The translations under genes and the position numbers were made by a program. A stretch of 64,000 bases of DNA, from NCBI GenBank assembly GCA_927407015.1, contig CAKMJT010000057.1, forward strand, positions 1 to 64,000, in the 5' to 3' direction. Positions 53,601 through 62,876 of this stretch are shown here, piece after piece; the stretch's first letter is position 1; every line of letters starts with the position of its first letter. The notes beneath the pieces are model-generated. The model worked only from the letters and a program-made list of their open reading frames with translations. It was not told the DNA's origin and did not search any database. This stretch comes from an uncultured Proteiniphilum sp. Lineage in GTDB: Bacteria; Bacteroidota; Bacteroidia; Bacteroidales; Dysgonomonadaceae.

Positions 53601-54893
53601 CTATTCCACAATCAGCAGGTAATAATTCTTCTTCCCGCGTTGGGCCAGGATGTATTTATCGCCGATCAGATGCGGGAGGCCGATGGTTTCATCGAACAAC
53701 GCCAGCTTCTCCTTGTTGATCATCACGCCGCCGGCCTGCACCGTCTTGCGCATCTCACCCTTGGAGGGAAAGACTGCAGCATCGTCAGTGAGCAGGTCGA
53801 CTGCCCTGATGCCTGCGGAAAGCCTGTCTCTGGAGACAGTAAACCGGGGAACACCTTCGAATACCTGCAGGAAGGTGGTTTCATTGATGGAACGCAATGT
53901 ATCGGAAGTCGATTTTCCGAAAAGAATCTGTGAGGCATTGACTGCCATTTCGTAGTTCTCTTGTGAATGGACCATCACGGTTACCTCTTCTGCCAGCCGT
54001 TTCTGAAGCGGACGCAAATGGGGTGCCGACTGCTGTTCGGCAACGAGTGCCGCTATTTCTTCTTGGGAGAGTGAGGTGAATATCTTGATGTATTTCTCGG
54101 CATCGGCATCACTCACGTTGAGCCAGAACTGGTAAAACTGATAGGGAGAGGTATATCGCGAATCAAGCCATACGTTGCCACTCTCGGTCTTGCCGAACTT
54201 ACCCCCATCGGCTTTCGTGATAAGAGGACATACGAGTGCATAGGCTTCACCACCTTCCACACGACGGATCAGCTCCGTTCCGGTGGTGATATTGCCCCAC
54301 TGGTCCGATCCGCCTACCTGCAAACGAACTCCCATTTCGCGGTAGAGGTGCAGGAAATCGTACCCCTGCAGCAGCTGATAGGAGAACTCGGTGAACGACA
54401 TGCCTTCGCTCGATTCACCGCTCAGTCGTTTCTTCACGGAGTCCTTCGCCATCATATAGTTTACGGTGATGTGCTTGCCGATATCGCGAATGAAGGAGAG
54501 AAAGGAGTAATCCTTCATCCAGTCGTAGTTGTTCACCAGAATAGCTTTATTGGGAAGGTCACTTTCAAAATCGAGGAACCGGGCCAGCTGCTTTTTGATA
54601 GCATCCTGGTTGTGGCGCAGCGTCTCCTCATCGAGCAGATTGCGCTCTGCCGACTTCATGGAGGGATCGCCGATCATGCCGGTGGCACCGCCCACCAACG
54701 CCACCGGTGTGTGTCCGGAGCGCTGCAGGTGCTTGAGCATCATCACCCCCACCAGGTGGCCGATATGCAGGGAGTCGGCTGTGGGATCTATTCCCAGGTA
54801 TCCTGCCGTCTGCTCTTTCATTAACAGCTCTTCCGTGCCGGGCATCACACCGTGAACCATGCCACGCCAGCGGAGTTCTTCCACAAAATTCAT
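53601..54893 (-). CDS. tyrS: Tyrosyl-tRNA synthetase
   Basis: Class I synthetase that charges tRNA-Tyr. The 430 residues begin [20 protein letters not shown] (an in-frame ATG one codon earlier, 54896, is equally possible). The HIGH motif is in [13 protein letters not shown] (about residues 37-49), the KMSKS equivalent is KFGKTESG (about 230), and the C-terminal S4 RNA-binding domain covers roughly 365-430 ([20 protein letters not shown]). A TATCTTTG box at 54933-54940 (minus strand) marks its promoter. Confidence 0.96.
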   Translation of the reverse strand: MNFVEELRWRGMVHGVMPGTEELLMKEQTAGYLGIDPTADSLHIGHLVGVMMLKHLQRSGHTPVALVGGATGMIGDPSMKSAERNLLDEETLRHNQDAIKKQLARFLDFESDLPNKAILVNNYDWMKDYSFLSFIRDIGKHITVNYMMAKDSVKKRLSGESSEGMSFTEFSYQLLQGYDFLHLYREMGVRLQVGGSDQWGNITTGTELIRRVEGGEAYALVCPLITKADGGKFGKTESGNVWLDSRYTSPYQFYQFWLNVSDADAEKYIKIFTSLSQEEIAALVAEQQSAPHLRPLQKRLAEEVTVMVHSQENYEMAVNASQILFGKSTSDTLRSINETTFLQVFEGVPRFTVSRDRLSAGIRAVDLLTDDAAVFPSKGEMRKTVQAGGVMINKEKLALFDETIGLPHLIGDKYILAQRGKKNYYLLIVE

Positions 54894-54932
54894 CATCTTA
54901 AAACGTTTCTAATTCGATTTGTAAAAAGTATG

Positions 54933-54940
54933 CAAAGATA
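54933..54940 (-). promoter_or_regulatory. -7 promoter box of tyrS
   Basis: TATCTTTG on the minus strand, consensus, about 40 nt before the start codon. No clear -33 element. Confidence 0.5.
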
Positions 54941-55004
54941 ATAAAAATCATCGGGACGGGGAGCAGTACCTTCGAATTATGGAAGATAAGAGAGGAGGGC
55001 AGGT

Positions 55005-56450
55005 TTATTTCTTCCCGCCCAGCATCATAAAGAGAGCAAACACGTTCATGATCTCCAGACGCCCCAGCAGCATATTGGCCGAGAGCAGGTATTTTGCCGC
55101 ATCGGGCAGATGTGCATAGTTACCGAACGAGCTCACATCGCCGAATCCCGGTCCCACATTACCGATGGTGGCAATCGATGCCGAAAAGGCAGTCATCCCG
55201 TCTACTCCCATAGCAGAAAGCAACAGTGTGGTGACGGAGAAAGTAAGGATATAGAGCACGATAAATACCATGATCTGTAACTCTAAATCGTGTTCAATGG
55301 CTTTCTTGTTCATTCTCACGGCGTAGATCCCTTCGGGATGAATAATGAGTTTAAGCTGTTTCTTCACGGAGGAGAAGAATAGATAAATGCGGTCGAATTT
55401 GAGACCACCCGATGTGGAACCGACCATACCGCACTGGATGGTGTAATAGCAGAGTAGAAGGATGGAGAAAATCGGCCAAACAGAGGTATCAGCGGTGACA
55501 AGACCGGTCGTACTGGCTAGTGAGATAACCTGAAAAGAAGCGTATCGGAGCGATTCCCAGAAGTCAAATATTTTTTCGTGTGTGAGCTGCAATGTAATTA
55601 AAATGATCCCGATGAACATCACAATTACATAGGACCGAACCGGAAGAGAGGTGAATATATTTTGTTTCTGTCTGGTGATGGTCAGGAAAATTAATCCGAA
55701 GTGCAGACTGCTCAACAGCATGAAAAACATGATCACTATCTCCATCCATGGGTTTTGAAATGCTGCGACACTCAGATTTCTCGTCGAAAACCCGGAGGTG
55801 GCAACGGTTGAGAAGGAATGGCTGAGGGCATCAAAAAAGCTCATCCCAAGCATTTTCAACAAGATTGTCTCTAAGATGATCAGGCTGAAATAAACTGTTG
55901 TAATGATGCGGATGATATGTCTCGATCTTATCCGGAAACTCATCTTCGACAGGTCGGATACCTCTGAACGATAAAAGCTCGCTTGAACTCCTTTTTTTTC
56001 GGGTAGTACCAGCAATACAAACAGGATGATACCAACACCGCCGATAAATGAAGTCGATATTCGCCAGAAAAGTAATCCCTTGGGTAGCGCTTCCACATCA
56101 TTTAAAATGCTGGCCCCGGTCGTTGTATATCCCGATACGCTTTCAAATAGTGCATTGACAAGTGTGAACTCACCACCCCAGATATAGAAGGGGATCATCC
56201 CGATGAAACAGGTGATAATCCATCCCAGTACGCTGATGGCAAGTCCTTCCTGGAAGGAGATCTCCTCTATTTTTTCGACGAATATCTGTGGAAAACCTCC
56301 CAGGATGGCCGTTAAGACAGCGCTAAACAAGAGGGCATTTAATGAGTTTTCTTTCTGGACATATGATATCATTGCCGAGATAAAAAGAAACAAAGCATTA
56401 AACAACAATATGTAACCCAGATATTTGATTACAACTTTTTTCCGTACCAT
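55005..56450 (-). CDS. trkH: Trk-type potassium uptake protein TrkH
   Basis: Membrane channel subunit for K+ uptake, working with the NAD-binding TrkA (encoded at 15944). The 481 residues contain four pore-type repeats; filter-like sequences include ESVSGYTTTGASIL, FSTVATSGFSTRN, SLASTTGLVT and ATIGNVGPGFGD. It starts 6 nt after the upstream sensor-like gene, forming a two-gene operon. Confidence 0.94.
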   Translation of the reverse strand: MVRKKVVIKYLGYILLFNALFLFISAMISYVQKENSLNALLFSAVLTAILGGFPQIFVEKIEEISFQEGLAISVLGWIITCFIGMIPFYIWGGEFTLVNALFESVSGYTTTGASILNDVEALPKGLLFWRISTSFIGGVGIILFVLLVLPEKKGVQASFYRSEVSDLSKMSFRIRSRHIIRIITTVYFSLIILETILLKMLGMSFFDALSHSFSTVATSGFSTRNLSVAAFQNPWMEIVIMFFMLLSSLHFGLIFLTITRQKQNIFTSLPVRSYVIVMFIGIILITLQLTHEKIFDFWESLRYASFQVISLASTTGLVTADTSVWPIFSILLLCYYTIQCGMVGSTSGGLKFDRIYLFFSSVKKQLKLIIHPEGIYAVRMNKKAIEHDLELQIMVFIVLYILTFSVTTLLLSAMGVDGMTAFSASIATIGNVGPGFGDVSSFGNYAHLPDAAKYLLSANMLLGRLEIMNVFALFMMLGGKK

Positions 56451-56456
56451 ATGTCT

Positions 56457-57236
56457 TTATTCAGTGACGTTGTCTCTCTTCTTAAGAAGCCTATATATCA
56501 GGTTGTTAATCTCTTCCTCCAGTGTCTTGAATTCATCTTGTGAAGAAATATGTGCATTCAACCGACCCTTCTCCGGATAAAATTCTTTTATACTGTTGAT
56601 AAGCTTCTTGATCGGATGGCTGAAATAGATGGCTATGAAGAAGTTGAATAATAGGACGAAGATGACGGCCGCAGCGATAGAAACGATGGCAGGCATCATG
56701 GCCCTGCGCGATTTTTCTTTCACGATACCCGATTGCCTGTACATCTGGTCCTGGTTCAACGCCATCAGGTAGTTGATCGCTTTTTTTGTATTGAAGAACA
56801 GCGTCTGCGTCTCCATTTCAAATCTGTTTTTTCCTTCACCAAGACTACTCCCATCGTCCACTATCTTGAGGACGGAGGTATGGTAAAGATCATAAGCCTG
56901 GATAATTGCCGAGATATATTCTGGTTCTTCTGCTTCAGTAATGTTTGAATCTGTTTCCGATATCGCCTTTCTGATGGTGGAATCTGAGTGATGGATAGCT
57001 TCCATTCCGGAATCTCTGTCACCGATCAACCACAGCAGGATGCCGTTATTTTCCCGTTCCAGCGCATCCGCCATTTTTTTTGCCGATTCAATGGACTGAT
57101 AATTATTCTTCAAAACCTTGTCCACCGAATCTCCTATATTACTGAACTCAAAGATAGACATGATGCCTGCTCCCAGCAGCATGAAAATAAGAAGGGTAAA
57201 ACTGAGTAAAATTTTTATTTTAAGCGATTTGATCAT
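56457..57236 (-). CDS. Sensor-like membrane protein with HAMP domain and no output module
   Basis: A 259-residue protein: first membrane helix (about 8-29), a periplasmic helical region of about 140 residues resembling a four-helix-bundle ligand domain, a second membrane helix (about 185-207), then a HAMP-like segment (SHPIKKLINSIKEF) and a short coil ending at DNVTE. No kinase, cyclase or methyl-accepting region follows. Start ATG 57236 is favoured since a TACCTTTG box (57276-57283) lies over the longer frame. It is upstream of and coupled to trkH, so it may tune potassium uptake, or it may be the surviving front half of a sensor kinase. Both are inference. Confidence 0.8.
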   Translation of the reverse strand: MIKSLKIKILLSFTLLIFMLLGAGIMSIFEFSNIGDSVDKVLKNNYQSIESAKKMADALERENNGILLWLIGDRDSGMEAIHHSDSTIRKAISETDSNITEAEEPEYISAIIQAYDLYHTSVLKIVDDGSSLGEGKNRFEMETQTLFFNTKKAINYLMALNQDQMYRQSGIVKEKSRRAMMPAIVSIAAAVIFVLLFNFFIAIYFSHPIKKLINSIKEFYPEKGRLNAHISSQDEFKTLEEEINNLIYRLLKKRDNVTE

Positions 57237-57275
57237 AGGGTCTCTTTTAACGAAACAAAAATCTTTTTCAAGAGG

Positions 57276-57283
57276 CAAAGGTA
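57276..57283 (-). promoter_or_regulatory. -7 promoter box of the sensor-trkH operon
   Basis: TACCTTTG on the minus strand matches TAnnTTTG, 40 nt before ATG 57236. Confidence 0.5.
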
Positions 57284-57323
57284 CCTATTTTTCAGCTTTG
57301 CAGGTTATTTTATATATTTTTTT

Positions 57324-57355
57324 ACAAAAATAGTGGACCCATCGGGCCCACTATT
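57324..57355 (-). terminator. Terminator after the TPR lipoprotein gene
   Basis: On the minus strand AATAGTGG and CCACTATT (8 bp) continue inward through CCC/GGG with a 3-nt loop, and the stem is followed by a T-run. It is 23 nt after the stop codon. Confidence 0.85.
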
Positions 57356-57377
57356 CCATTTTCCTGATAGTTTTTTT

Positions 57378-59078
57378 TTATTTCACCAGCGACATAAACT
57401 CCTGATTGGACCGGTATTTCGCGAATTCCAGGTCGTTGAGAGCCTGTGTGCCGATGGATTTGTCGCGGCTGACAGCTGTACGAAGATTCGATACCACATC
57501 GTTGAAATTGTTGGTCCTGGAGGCAATAATGGCCAGCAGATATGCCGTCGTGGCATCGGGTTGTTCAATGGCCTCGAGCGTCTGCTTTGCTTTATTGTAA
57601 TCTTTCACAAGTAGTTGGGCCAGTCCGGCATTGTTCGAAAGGCTGTTTCCATAGGCGCCTACAGCCTGATTGTAGTTGCCCTGCAGCAGATTGAGCAATC
57701 CCATCGCTTCATCCAGTCCGTTGGCACCGGCCGATCTTCCAAGCAGTTCGTTGGCTGTTTCCAGGTCGTTCTCCATGATAGCCAGCAGCGCCTTATTCAT
57801 GTTAACTTCCGGTGCCGATGGGTTCACCTGGGCAGCGCGGTCGAATGCCTGTCTGGCTTTCGCATAGTTACCCTGTTTGTAGAACATGGTCCCGATATTG
57901 TTCCATCCCCTGTAATCCTTTGAGAAGTTGGCTGTCACATACTGATAGATCCGTTCTTTTTCTTTCTCATCGGCGGTAAGCGAGGAGGCATACAGCAGTT
58001 CCTCCACCGACAGTTCTTTCGGATTGTTTTTCCAGGCTGTCAGGATCTCTTCATCCGATTTGCCGATAATCTCAATATTGGCTGTGATGCGTGAACGGCG
58101 CAGCTGCGGAAGGATAGTTGCAGCCAGATCCTCGAATACATAGGAGATATTCTTGATCTCTCTTTCGCGGGTTTCCGAATCGGGATACATCTCCAGCACA
58201 CGCAGGATCAGCTCCTTGTCCTGCAGGTCGGAAGCAGAAACCATCTGACGGAAACCGTCCCAGTCCTCTGCCGTATACCGGGCATAGACATCGGTATCTA
58301 TATTCCTTTTGCTCAATTCATTCTCCAGATAACTGGAGGTGTTCTTTTCACGCTGAGCGGCCAGTTGTTCGTTGAGGGAAAGGCCCCCGTCGGGCGATGC
58401 ATAGGCCGACACCTCCACGTTGACATTCTGTCGCGGGTCGTTGAAGGCCTGTTCCACACGTCGTTTCCAATCTGTTAAGTCGCTCTTGTTCAGCTCACTC
58501 TGACGCAGGTTGGCCTGCTGGATAACGAACATGATGTTGGCTTCCTGTGCCTCCTTGATGATGCGCTGGAATCCGTCGGGTGCGACCGAAGGTGTGGTGG
58601 TGCGCACGTCGGCCAGGGCAGAGGTGGCGATCACGCCGTCAGCCACTTTCAGGTCGGGGAGGGTGGACTGTTTGTTTTTGATTCTTCCGTCGAAGCGCAG
58701 GTACAGTTCCGACGATAACATGTCGGGACTATAGGGAAACGAGGATGTCATGGTGAAGTTGGCGCCGCTGCCGTGCGGGATGGTCACCCTGTTGCCGGAG
58801 ATACTCTCTCCCTGATAGCTGTAGGGTGTGCCTGCCAGTTCCTTGTCTCCGTACTTCAGGATGGGTGTAACGGTGACGGTCGCGTTTTTGGGGAACCATT
58901 TCTCCGGGAACGTGCCGTTGATGGTCACAGGCACCTGGTTACCCACCGTTTCCATCGGTGAGGGTGTTACGTTAAAATTTTGCTGAGACAGCGGTTTCAG
59001 CTTACTGCTGCATGAAGTGGCAATCAGTGCCACTGCCCATACAAGCATAAGCGATAGATAACGGGATTTTCTTTTCAT
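57378..59078 (-). CDS. OmpA-like/TPR envelope lipoprotein
   Basis: A 566-residue lipoprotein: signal with lipobox ATSC (Cys23), a beta-rich N-terminal region, then an OmpA-C-like segment (about 210-260: VNVEVSAYASPDGGLSLNEQ, then RE...SYLENELSKR). From about 385 onward come tetratricopeptide repeats (GWNNIGTMFYKQGNYAKARQ, APEVNMNKALLAIMEND, AMGLLNLLQGNYNQAVGAYG). OmpA-type regions bind peptidoglycan and TPRs bind proteins, so it is probably an outer-membrane scaffold. It resembles uncharacterised Bacteroidales surface proteins; no specific machinery can be named. A TAAATTTG promoter box lies at 59141-59148. Confidence 0.8.
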   Translation of the reverse strand: MKRKSRYLSLMLVWAVALIATSCSSKLKPLSQQNFNVTPSPMETVGNQVPVTINGTFPEKWFPKNATVTVTPILKYGDKELAGTPYSYQGESISGNRVTIPHGSGANFTMTSSFPYSPDMLSSELYLRFDGRIKNKQSTLPDLKVADGVIATSALADVRTTTPSVAPDGFQRIIKEAQEANIMFVIQQANLRQSELNKSDLTDWKRRVEQAFNDPRQNVNVEVSAYASPDGGLSLNEQLAAQREKNTSSYLENELSKRNIDTDVYARYTAEDWDGFRQMVSASDLQDKELILRVLEMYPDSETREREIKNISYVFEDLAATILPQLRRSRITANIEIIGKSDEEILTAWKNNPKELSVEELLYASSLTADEKEKERIYQYVTANFSKDYRGWNNIGTMFYKQGNYAKARQAFDRAAQVNPSAPEVNMNKALLAIMENDLETANELLGRSAGANGLDEAMGLLNLLQGNYNQAVGAYGNSLSNNAGLAQLLVKDYNKAKQTLEAIEQPDATTAYLLAIIASRTNNFNDVVSNLRTAVSRDKSIGTQALNDLEFAKYRSNQEFMSLVK

Positions 59079-59140
59079 GTTGTGAGAATTTATTTATGAT
59101 TTGTGCTGAATTGATCTGTTTCTCTATGCCTTTGAGCAGG

Positions 59141-59148
59141 CAAATTTA
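59141..59148 (-). promoter_or_regulatory. -7 promoter box of the TPR lipoprotein gene
   Basis: TAAATTTG on the minus strand, consensus; start codon about 63 nt downstream. Confidence 0.5.
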
Positions 59149-59256
59149 TCCATTTTCGAGTAATTAAAAAAATGATATCTCTATATTTAACTCATTTTTC
59201 AGCCTGCGTGAGAGGTGTATTCATTTTCTCCGCTAACTGTTCCAACCAGTTGTTTT

Positions 59257-60378
59257 TTATATCCTGAAACCGAGCTTCCGTAGGTCTTCACTGACGGATG
59301 GGTCCGCATGGACAACGCGGTAGGCGTGATACTCCCTTCGCAAAGGATAGTTCGACCGGAATTGGTAGAACTTTTCAGGTGATTCTTTCAGCGCGGCTGT
59401 TTCCGTCAGGGGATGATAGGTGTGCCAGACAGCATGTGACAGCTGCTGGTCACGCGGCACCTTCTGCAGATCGATGACTGGTTGTTTCGGAGAGGGAATT
59501 TCCAAATAACAGGGTTTGATGTGGAGGCCGAAAAAGGTGTTCAAATTTTCGAGACTCATCCGTGTGGCATTCCACTTGCCGTCGGCAGAGTAACCAGCGA
59601 TATGGGGAGTGGCGATATCCACCCGTTGCAGCAGCTCCCTGTCTATCTCCGGCTCATTCTCCCAGCAGTCGATCACGGCTGCTGAAACAGTTCCTTCCTC
59701 CAGCGCCCTGGTCAGCGCCCGGTTGTCGGTAATCCCTCCGCGGGCTGCATTGATGATCACGGGCTTTTTGGAGAGGGCAGCGAAAAAGGCATCATCGGCC
59801 AGGTGGTAGGTCTGATGGCGTCCTGTTTTGGTCAGAGGGGTATGGAAGGTGATGATATCGGCTTCCTGCCGGATGGTTTCGAGATCGACGAAGGTTGTAC
59901 CATTGTCGTTACCTTCGCTTTCTTCCCGGGGAGGGTCGTTTAACAGCACCCTCATCCCCAGTTTCCTGCAGGCAGCTTCTACCTTGCTGCCCACATTGCC
60001 GACACCAACGATGCCGATGGTTTTCTCTTTCAGCGTGAAATGTTGCTTGTCCGCCAGATACAACAGGGAGGCGGTGACATATTGTCCCACCGAGGCTGCA
60101 TTGCAACCCGGTGCTGTCCTCCAGGCTACACCGTGGGTGTCGCACCAGGCGGTATCGATATGGTCGAAACCGATGGTGGCAGAACATATCAGCTTTACAC
60201 TGCTGCCTGACAGGATCTCTTCACCGAAATGGGTCACCGTACGTACAATCAGTGCATCTTTTTCTTTGATGGTTTCCCGGTTAAACTGGTTTCCGGGCAG
60301 GTATTCCACTTCTCCAAACTGCTCGGCCACCCCCTTCAGGTAGGGGATATGTGCATCAGCCAGTATTTTTAGTTTCAT
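59257..60378 (-). CDS. pdxB: 4-phosphoerythronate dehydrogenase
   Basis: Oxidises 4-phospho-erythronate in the DXP-dependent pyridoxal phosphate pathway. D-2-hydroxyacid dehydrogenase fold of 373 residues (E. coli 378). Marks: ADAHIPYLKGVAEQFGEVEY at the N-terminus, CSATIGFDHIDT, the NAD motif GIVGVGNVGSKVEAACRKLG (about 121-140), NAARGGITDNRAL, and a C-terminal PdxB dimerisation region. It overlaps the nfnB stop by 4 bp (ATGA), so translation is coupled to the bifurcating enzyme. Confidence 0.94.
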   Translation of the reverse strand: MKLKILADAHIPYLKGVAEQFGEVEYLPGNQFNRETIKEKDALIVRTVTHFGEEILSGSSVKLICSATIGFDHIDTAWCDTHGVAWRTAPGCNAASVGQYVTASLLYLADKQHFTLKEKTIGIVGVGNVGSKVEAACRKLGMRVLLNDPPREESEGNDNGTTFVDLETIRQEADIITFHTPLTKTGRHQTYHLADDAFFAALSKKPVIINAARGGITDNRALTRALEEGTVSAAVIDCWENEPEIDRELLQRVDIATPHIAGYSADGKWNATRMSLENLNTFFGLHIKPCYLEIPSPKQPVIDLQKVPRDQQLSHAVWHTYHPLTETAALKESPEKFYQFRSNYPLRREYHAYRVVHADPSVSEDLRKLGFRI

Positions 60379-61847
60379 TGCCGGCTTTTTAAATGTTCAT
60401 CCATCGCCCTGGCGGCTTTCCTGCCGTCGCCCATGGCGAGGATCACCGTAGCTCCGCCGCGGACGATATCGCCTCCGGCAAAGATCATATCATCGGCGGT
60501 CTGCATGGTGTCGTTATTAACGACGATCGTACCCCAGGAGGTCACTTCCATCCCGGAGAATGTCTGCGGGATGAGCGGGTTGGGGGAGACACCCACACTC
60601 ACGATCACTTCATCCACCTCCAGCCAGATGGTATCGCCCTGGATGGCTATGGGACGGCGACGCCCCGACTGATCGGGCTCACCCAGTTCCATCCGCTGCA
60701 GGAGCATCCGCTGTACGCGGCCGCGTTCATCCCCCTCGTAACGCAGGGGGTTGTGCAGTGTGTAGAACTCGATTCCCTCTTCCCTGGCATGTTTGATCTC
60801 CTCCACACGCGCCGGCATCTCTTCCTCCGAACGGCGGTAGACGATCATCGCTCTTTCGGCACCCAGCCTGCGCGCTGTGCGTACCGCATCCATGGCGGTG
60901 TTGCCGCCGCCGATCACGGCCACCATCTTTCCCTGGTAGACAGGCGTGTCACTCTCGGGGTCTGCTGCCTGCATCAGGTTGACACGGGTGAGGTACTCGT
61001 TGCACGACATGATTCCGATCAGGTTCTCACCGGGGATATTCATGAAGTTGGGCAGACCGGCACCGCTGCCAATGAAAATGCCCTTGTAGCCCTCTTCCCT
61101 GAGATCCTCCTGTGAGATGGTCTTACCCACGATACAATTGGTTTCGAACTTCACGCCCATTTTTTTCAGTCCATCGATCTCTATATCCACGATATCGTTG
61201 GGCAGTCGAAATTCGGGGATGCCGTAGCGGAGTACACCGCCCAGCTCATGAAGGGCCTCAAAGACCGTGACATCATAGCCCAGCTTCACCATATCCCCTG
61301 CGAAGGCCAGCCCTGCCGGTCCCGAACCAACGACGGCTATTTTCGTACCGTTGGTGGGTGCTGTCGGCGGAACGGAGATATGACCGCTCAGCCTTTCGTA
61401 GTCGGCAGCAAACCGCTCCAGATGGCCGATGGCTATGGACTCTTTCTTCAGCTTCAGCGTGTAGAAGCACTGGCTCTCACATTGCCGCTCCTGCGGGCAT
61501 ACCCGTCCGCAGACAGCGGGCAGGGCACTGGTCTCCTTCAACGCTTTGGCTGCTTCTAAAAATTCACCCCTTTCGATATTCTTAATAAATTTGGGGATAT
61601 TGATCTCAACGGGACATCCCGTGATACAGGTGGGATCCACGCAATCGAGACAGCGGTGGGATTCGTTCACCGCCATGGCTTCCGTCAGACCCAGGTTTAC
61701 CTCATCGTAGGTGTGGCTGCGCACTTCCGGATCCACTTCCGGCATCTTCACCCGGGGAATGGCTGTACGATCTTTGTTCTTCATCGATTTGCGCAACGCC
61801 TCACGCCATTCCTGTGCCCGCTCCGCCTGTAAGTATTCATTCATCAT
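60375..61847 (-). CDS. nfnB: NfnB-type large subunit (GltD-like) of ferredoxin-NADP oxidoreductase
   Basis: A 490-residue flavo-iron-sulfur protein: N-terminal dicluster ferredoxin domain with CLDCVDPTCITGCPVEI and CGRVCPQERQCESQC (two 4Fe-4S sites), then FAD site VVGSGPAGLAFAGDM (about residues 175-190) and NADPH site VIGGGNTAMDAVRTARRLGA. GltD and NfnB look alike, but no gltB is adjacent and a PyrK-like NfnA gene lies 66 nt upstream, favouring NfnAB: NADH-dependent reduced ferredoxin:NADP+ oxidoreductase, an electron-bifurcating enzyme. ATG 61847 is chosen over a TTG at 61877. Confidence 0.88.
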   Translation of the reverse strand: MMNEYLQAERAQEWREALRKSMKNKDRTAIPRVKMPEVDPEVRSHTYDEVNLGLTEAMAVNESHRCLDCVDPTCITGCPVEINIPKFIKNIERGEFLEAAKALKETSALPAVCGRVCPQERQCESQCFYTLKLKKESIAIGHLERFAADYERLSGHISVPPTAPTNGTKIAVVGSGPAGLAFAGDMVKLGYDVTVFEALHELGGVLRYGIPEFRLPNDIVDIEIDGLKKMGVKFETNCIVGKTISQEDLREEGYKGIFIGSGAGLPNFMNIPGENLIGIMSCNEYLTRVNLMQAADPESDTPVYQGKMVAVIGGGNTAMDAVRTARRLGAERAMIVYRRSEEEMPARVEEIKHAREEGIEFYTLHNPLRYEGDERGRVQRMLLQRMELGEPDQSGRRRPIAIQGDTIWLEVDEVIVSVGVSPNPLIPQTFSGMEVTSWGTIVVNNDTMQTADDMIFAGGDIVRGGATVILAMGDGRKAARAMDEHLKSRQ

Positions 61848-61913
61848 ATCTTCTCTCTCGTCACTATTTTCAGACAACCTAAACTATCTATTCCAATACT
61901 GTTGGCAAATGAT

Positions 61914-62696
61914 TTAATTGTAGGCTTTTAACCTCATCAACATCTCGTCGAAATCTACCTGGTGTGCATCGAACTCAGGTCCGTCGATGCAGACAAATCT
62001 TGTTTTACCGCCTACCGTCACGCGGCATGCACCACACATACCGGTGCCGTCCACCATGATGGTGTTGAGCGATGCCACAGTGGGTACGTCATATTTCTTG
62101 GTCAGCTGCGACACGAATTTCATCATAATGGCCGGACCGATGGTCACACACAGGTCTACTTTTTCCCGTTGGATCACCTTTTCCACGCCTGTGGTGATCA
62201 GTCCTTTCTCTCCGTATGATCCGTCATCGGTCATGATGATCACCTCATCGGAGTTCCTGCTCACCTGTTCCTCCAGGATGATCAGCTCCTTTGTGCGGGC
62301 TGCCAGAACGGAGATAACCCTGTTACCCGCATTCTTCATCGCCTCAATGATGGGCAACATGGGTGCAACACCCACACCGCCACCGGCACAGATCACCGTG
62401 CCGAAGTGTTCAATGTGCGTGGCTTTACCCAGCGGTCCTACCATATCGGTAATGTAGTCGCCTACTTCCAGCTGACACATTTTTTCAGATGATTTACCCA
62501 CGCGTTGAATGACCAGTGTGATGGTGCCTTTCTCCGGATCGGCAGCGGCAATGGTGTAGGGGACTCTTTCACCTTTCCTGCCTACTCTCACAATGACGAA
62601 GTGTCCTGCTCTGCGACTTTTTGCTATCAGGGGTGCTTCCACTTCAAACTTTACTACTTTGTCGGAGAAAGTCTCTTTCCCTACTATTCTGTTCAT
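61914..62696 (-). CDS. nfnA: NfnA-type small subunit (PyrK-like FAD/2Fe-2S protein)
   Basis: A 260-residue ferredoxin-reductase-like protein. Order: FAD-binding barrel (1-100, with AGHFVIVRVGRKGERVPYTI), NAD domain (GTVICAGGGVGVAPMLPIIE), then a 2Fe-2S site DGTGMCGACRVTVGGKTRFV with a third Cys after it. The ligand set Asp-Cys-Cys-Cys, with Asp replacing the first Cys of PyrK, matches NfnA as known from Thermotoga. That supports the bifurcating assignment over dihydroorotate dehydrogenase electron transfer. Promoter box at 62735-62742. Confidence 0.9.
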   Translation of the reverse strand: MNRIVGKETFSDKVVKFEVEAPLIAKSRRAGHFVIVRVGRKGERVPYTIAAADPEKGTITLVIQRVGKSSEKMCQLEVGDYITDMVGPLGKATHIEHFGTVICAGGGVGVAPMLPIIEAMKNAGNRVISVLAARTKELIILEEQVSRNSDEVIIMTDDGSYGEKGLITTGVEKVIQREKVDLCVTIGPAIMMKFVSQLTKKYDVPTVASLNTIMVDGTGMCGACRVTVGGKTRFVCIDGPEFDAHQVDFDEMLMRLKAYN

Positions 62697-62734
62697 TATT
62701 TTCAGGATTTCTGTTTCAATGTAAAATGATCATG

Positions 62735-62742
62735 CAAAAATA
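62735..62742 (-). promoter_or_regulatory. -7 promoter box of nfnA-nfnB-pdxB
   Basis: TATTTTTG on the minus strand, consensus, about 39 nt before the nfnA ATG. Confidence 0.55.
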
Positions 62743-62796
62743 CGATTTTTTTTATTGGTTGCAGGCTTTATTAACGTCTAAAATGAACCTGCTCCC

Positions 62797-62827
62797 TCTG
62801 AAAAATAAAATAAAGTGATTAACTTTG
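62797..62827 (+). promoter_or_regulatory. Promoter of the GT2 pair
   Basis: TCTG (62797-62800), 19-nt spacer, TAACTTTG (62820-62827): consensus -7, one mismatch at -33. Confidence 0.6.
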
Positions 62828-62876
62828 CCGGTCGAATCATTTTAAAACGGGTTCAATCCATAACTGATATATTATT

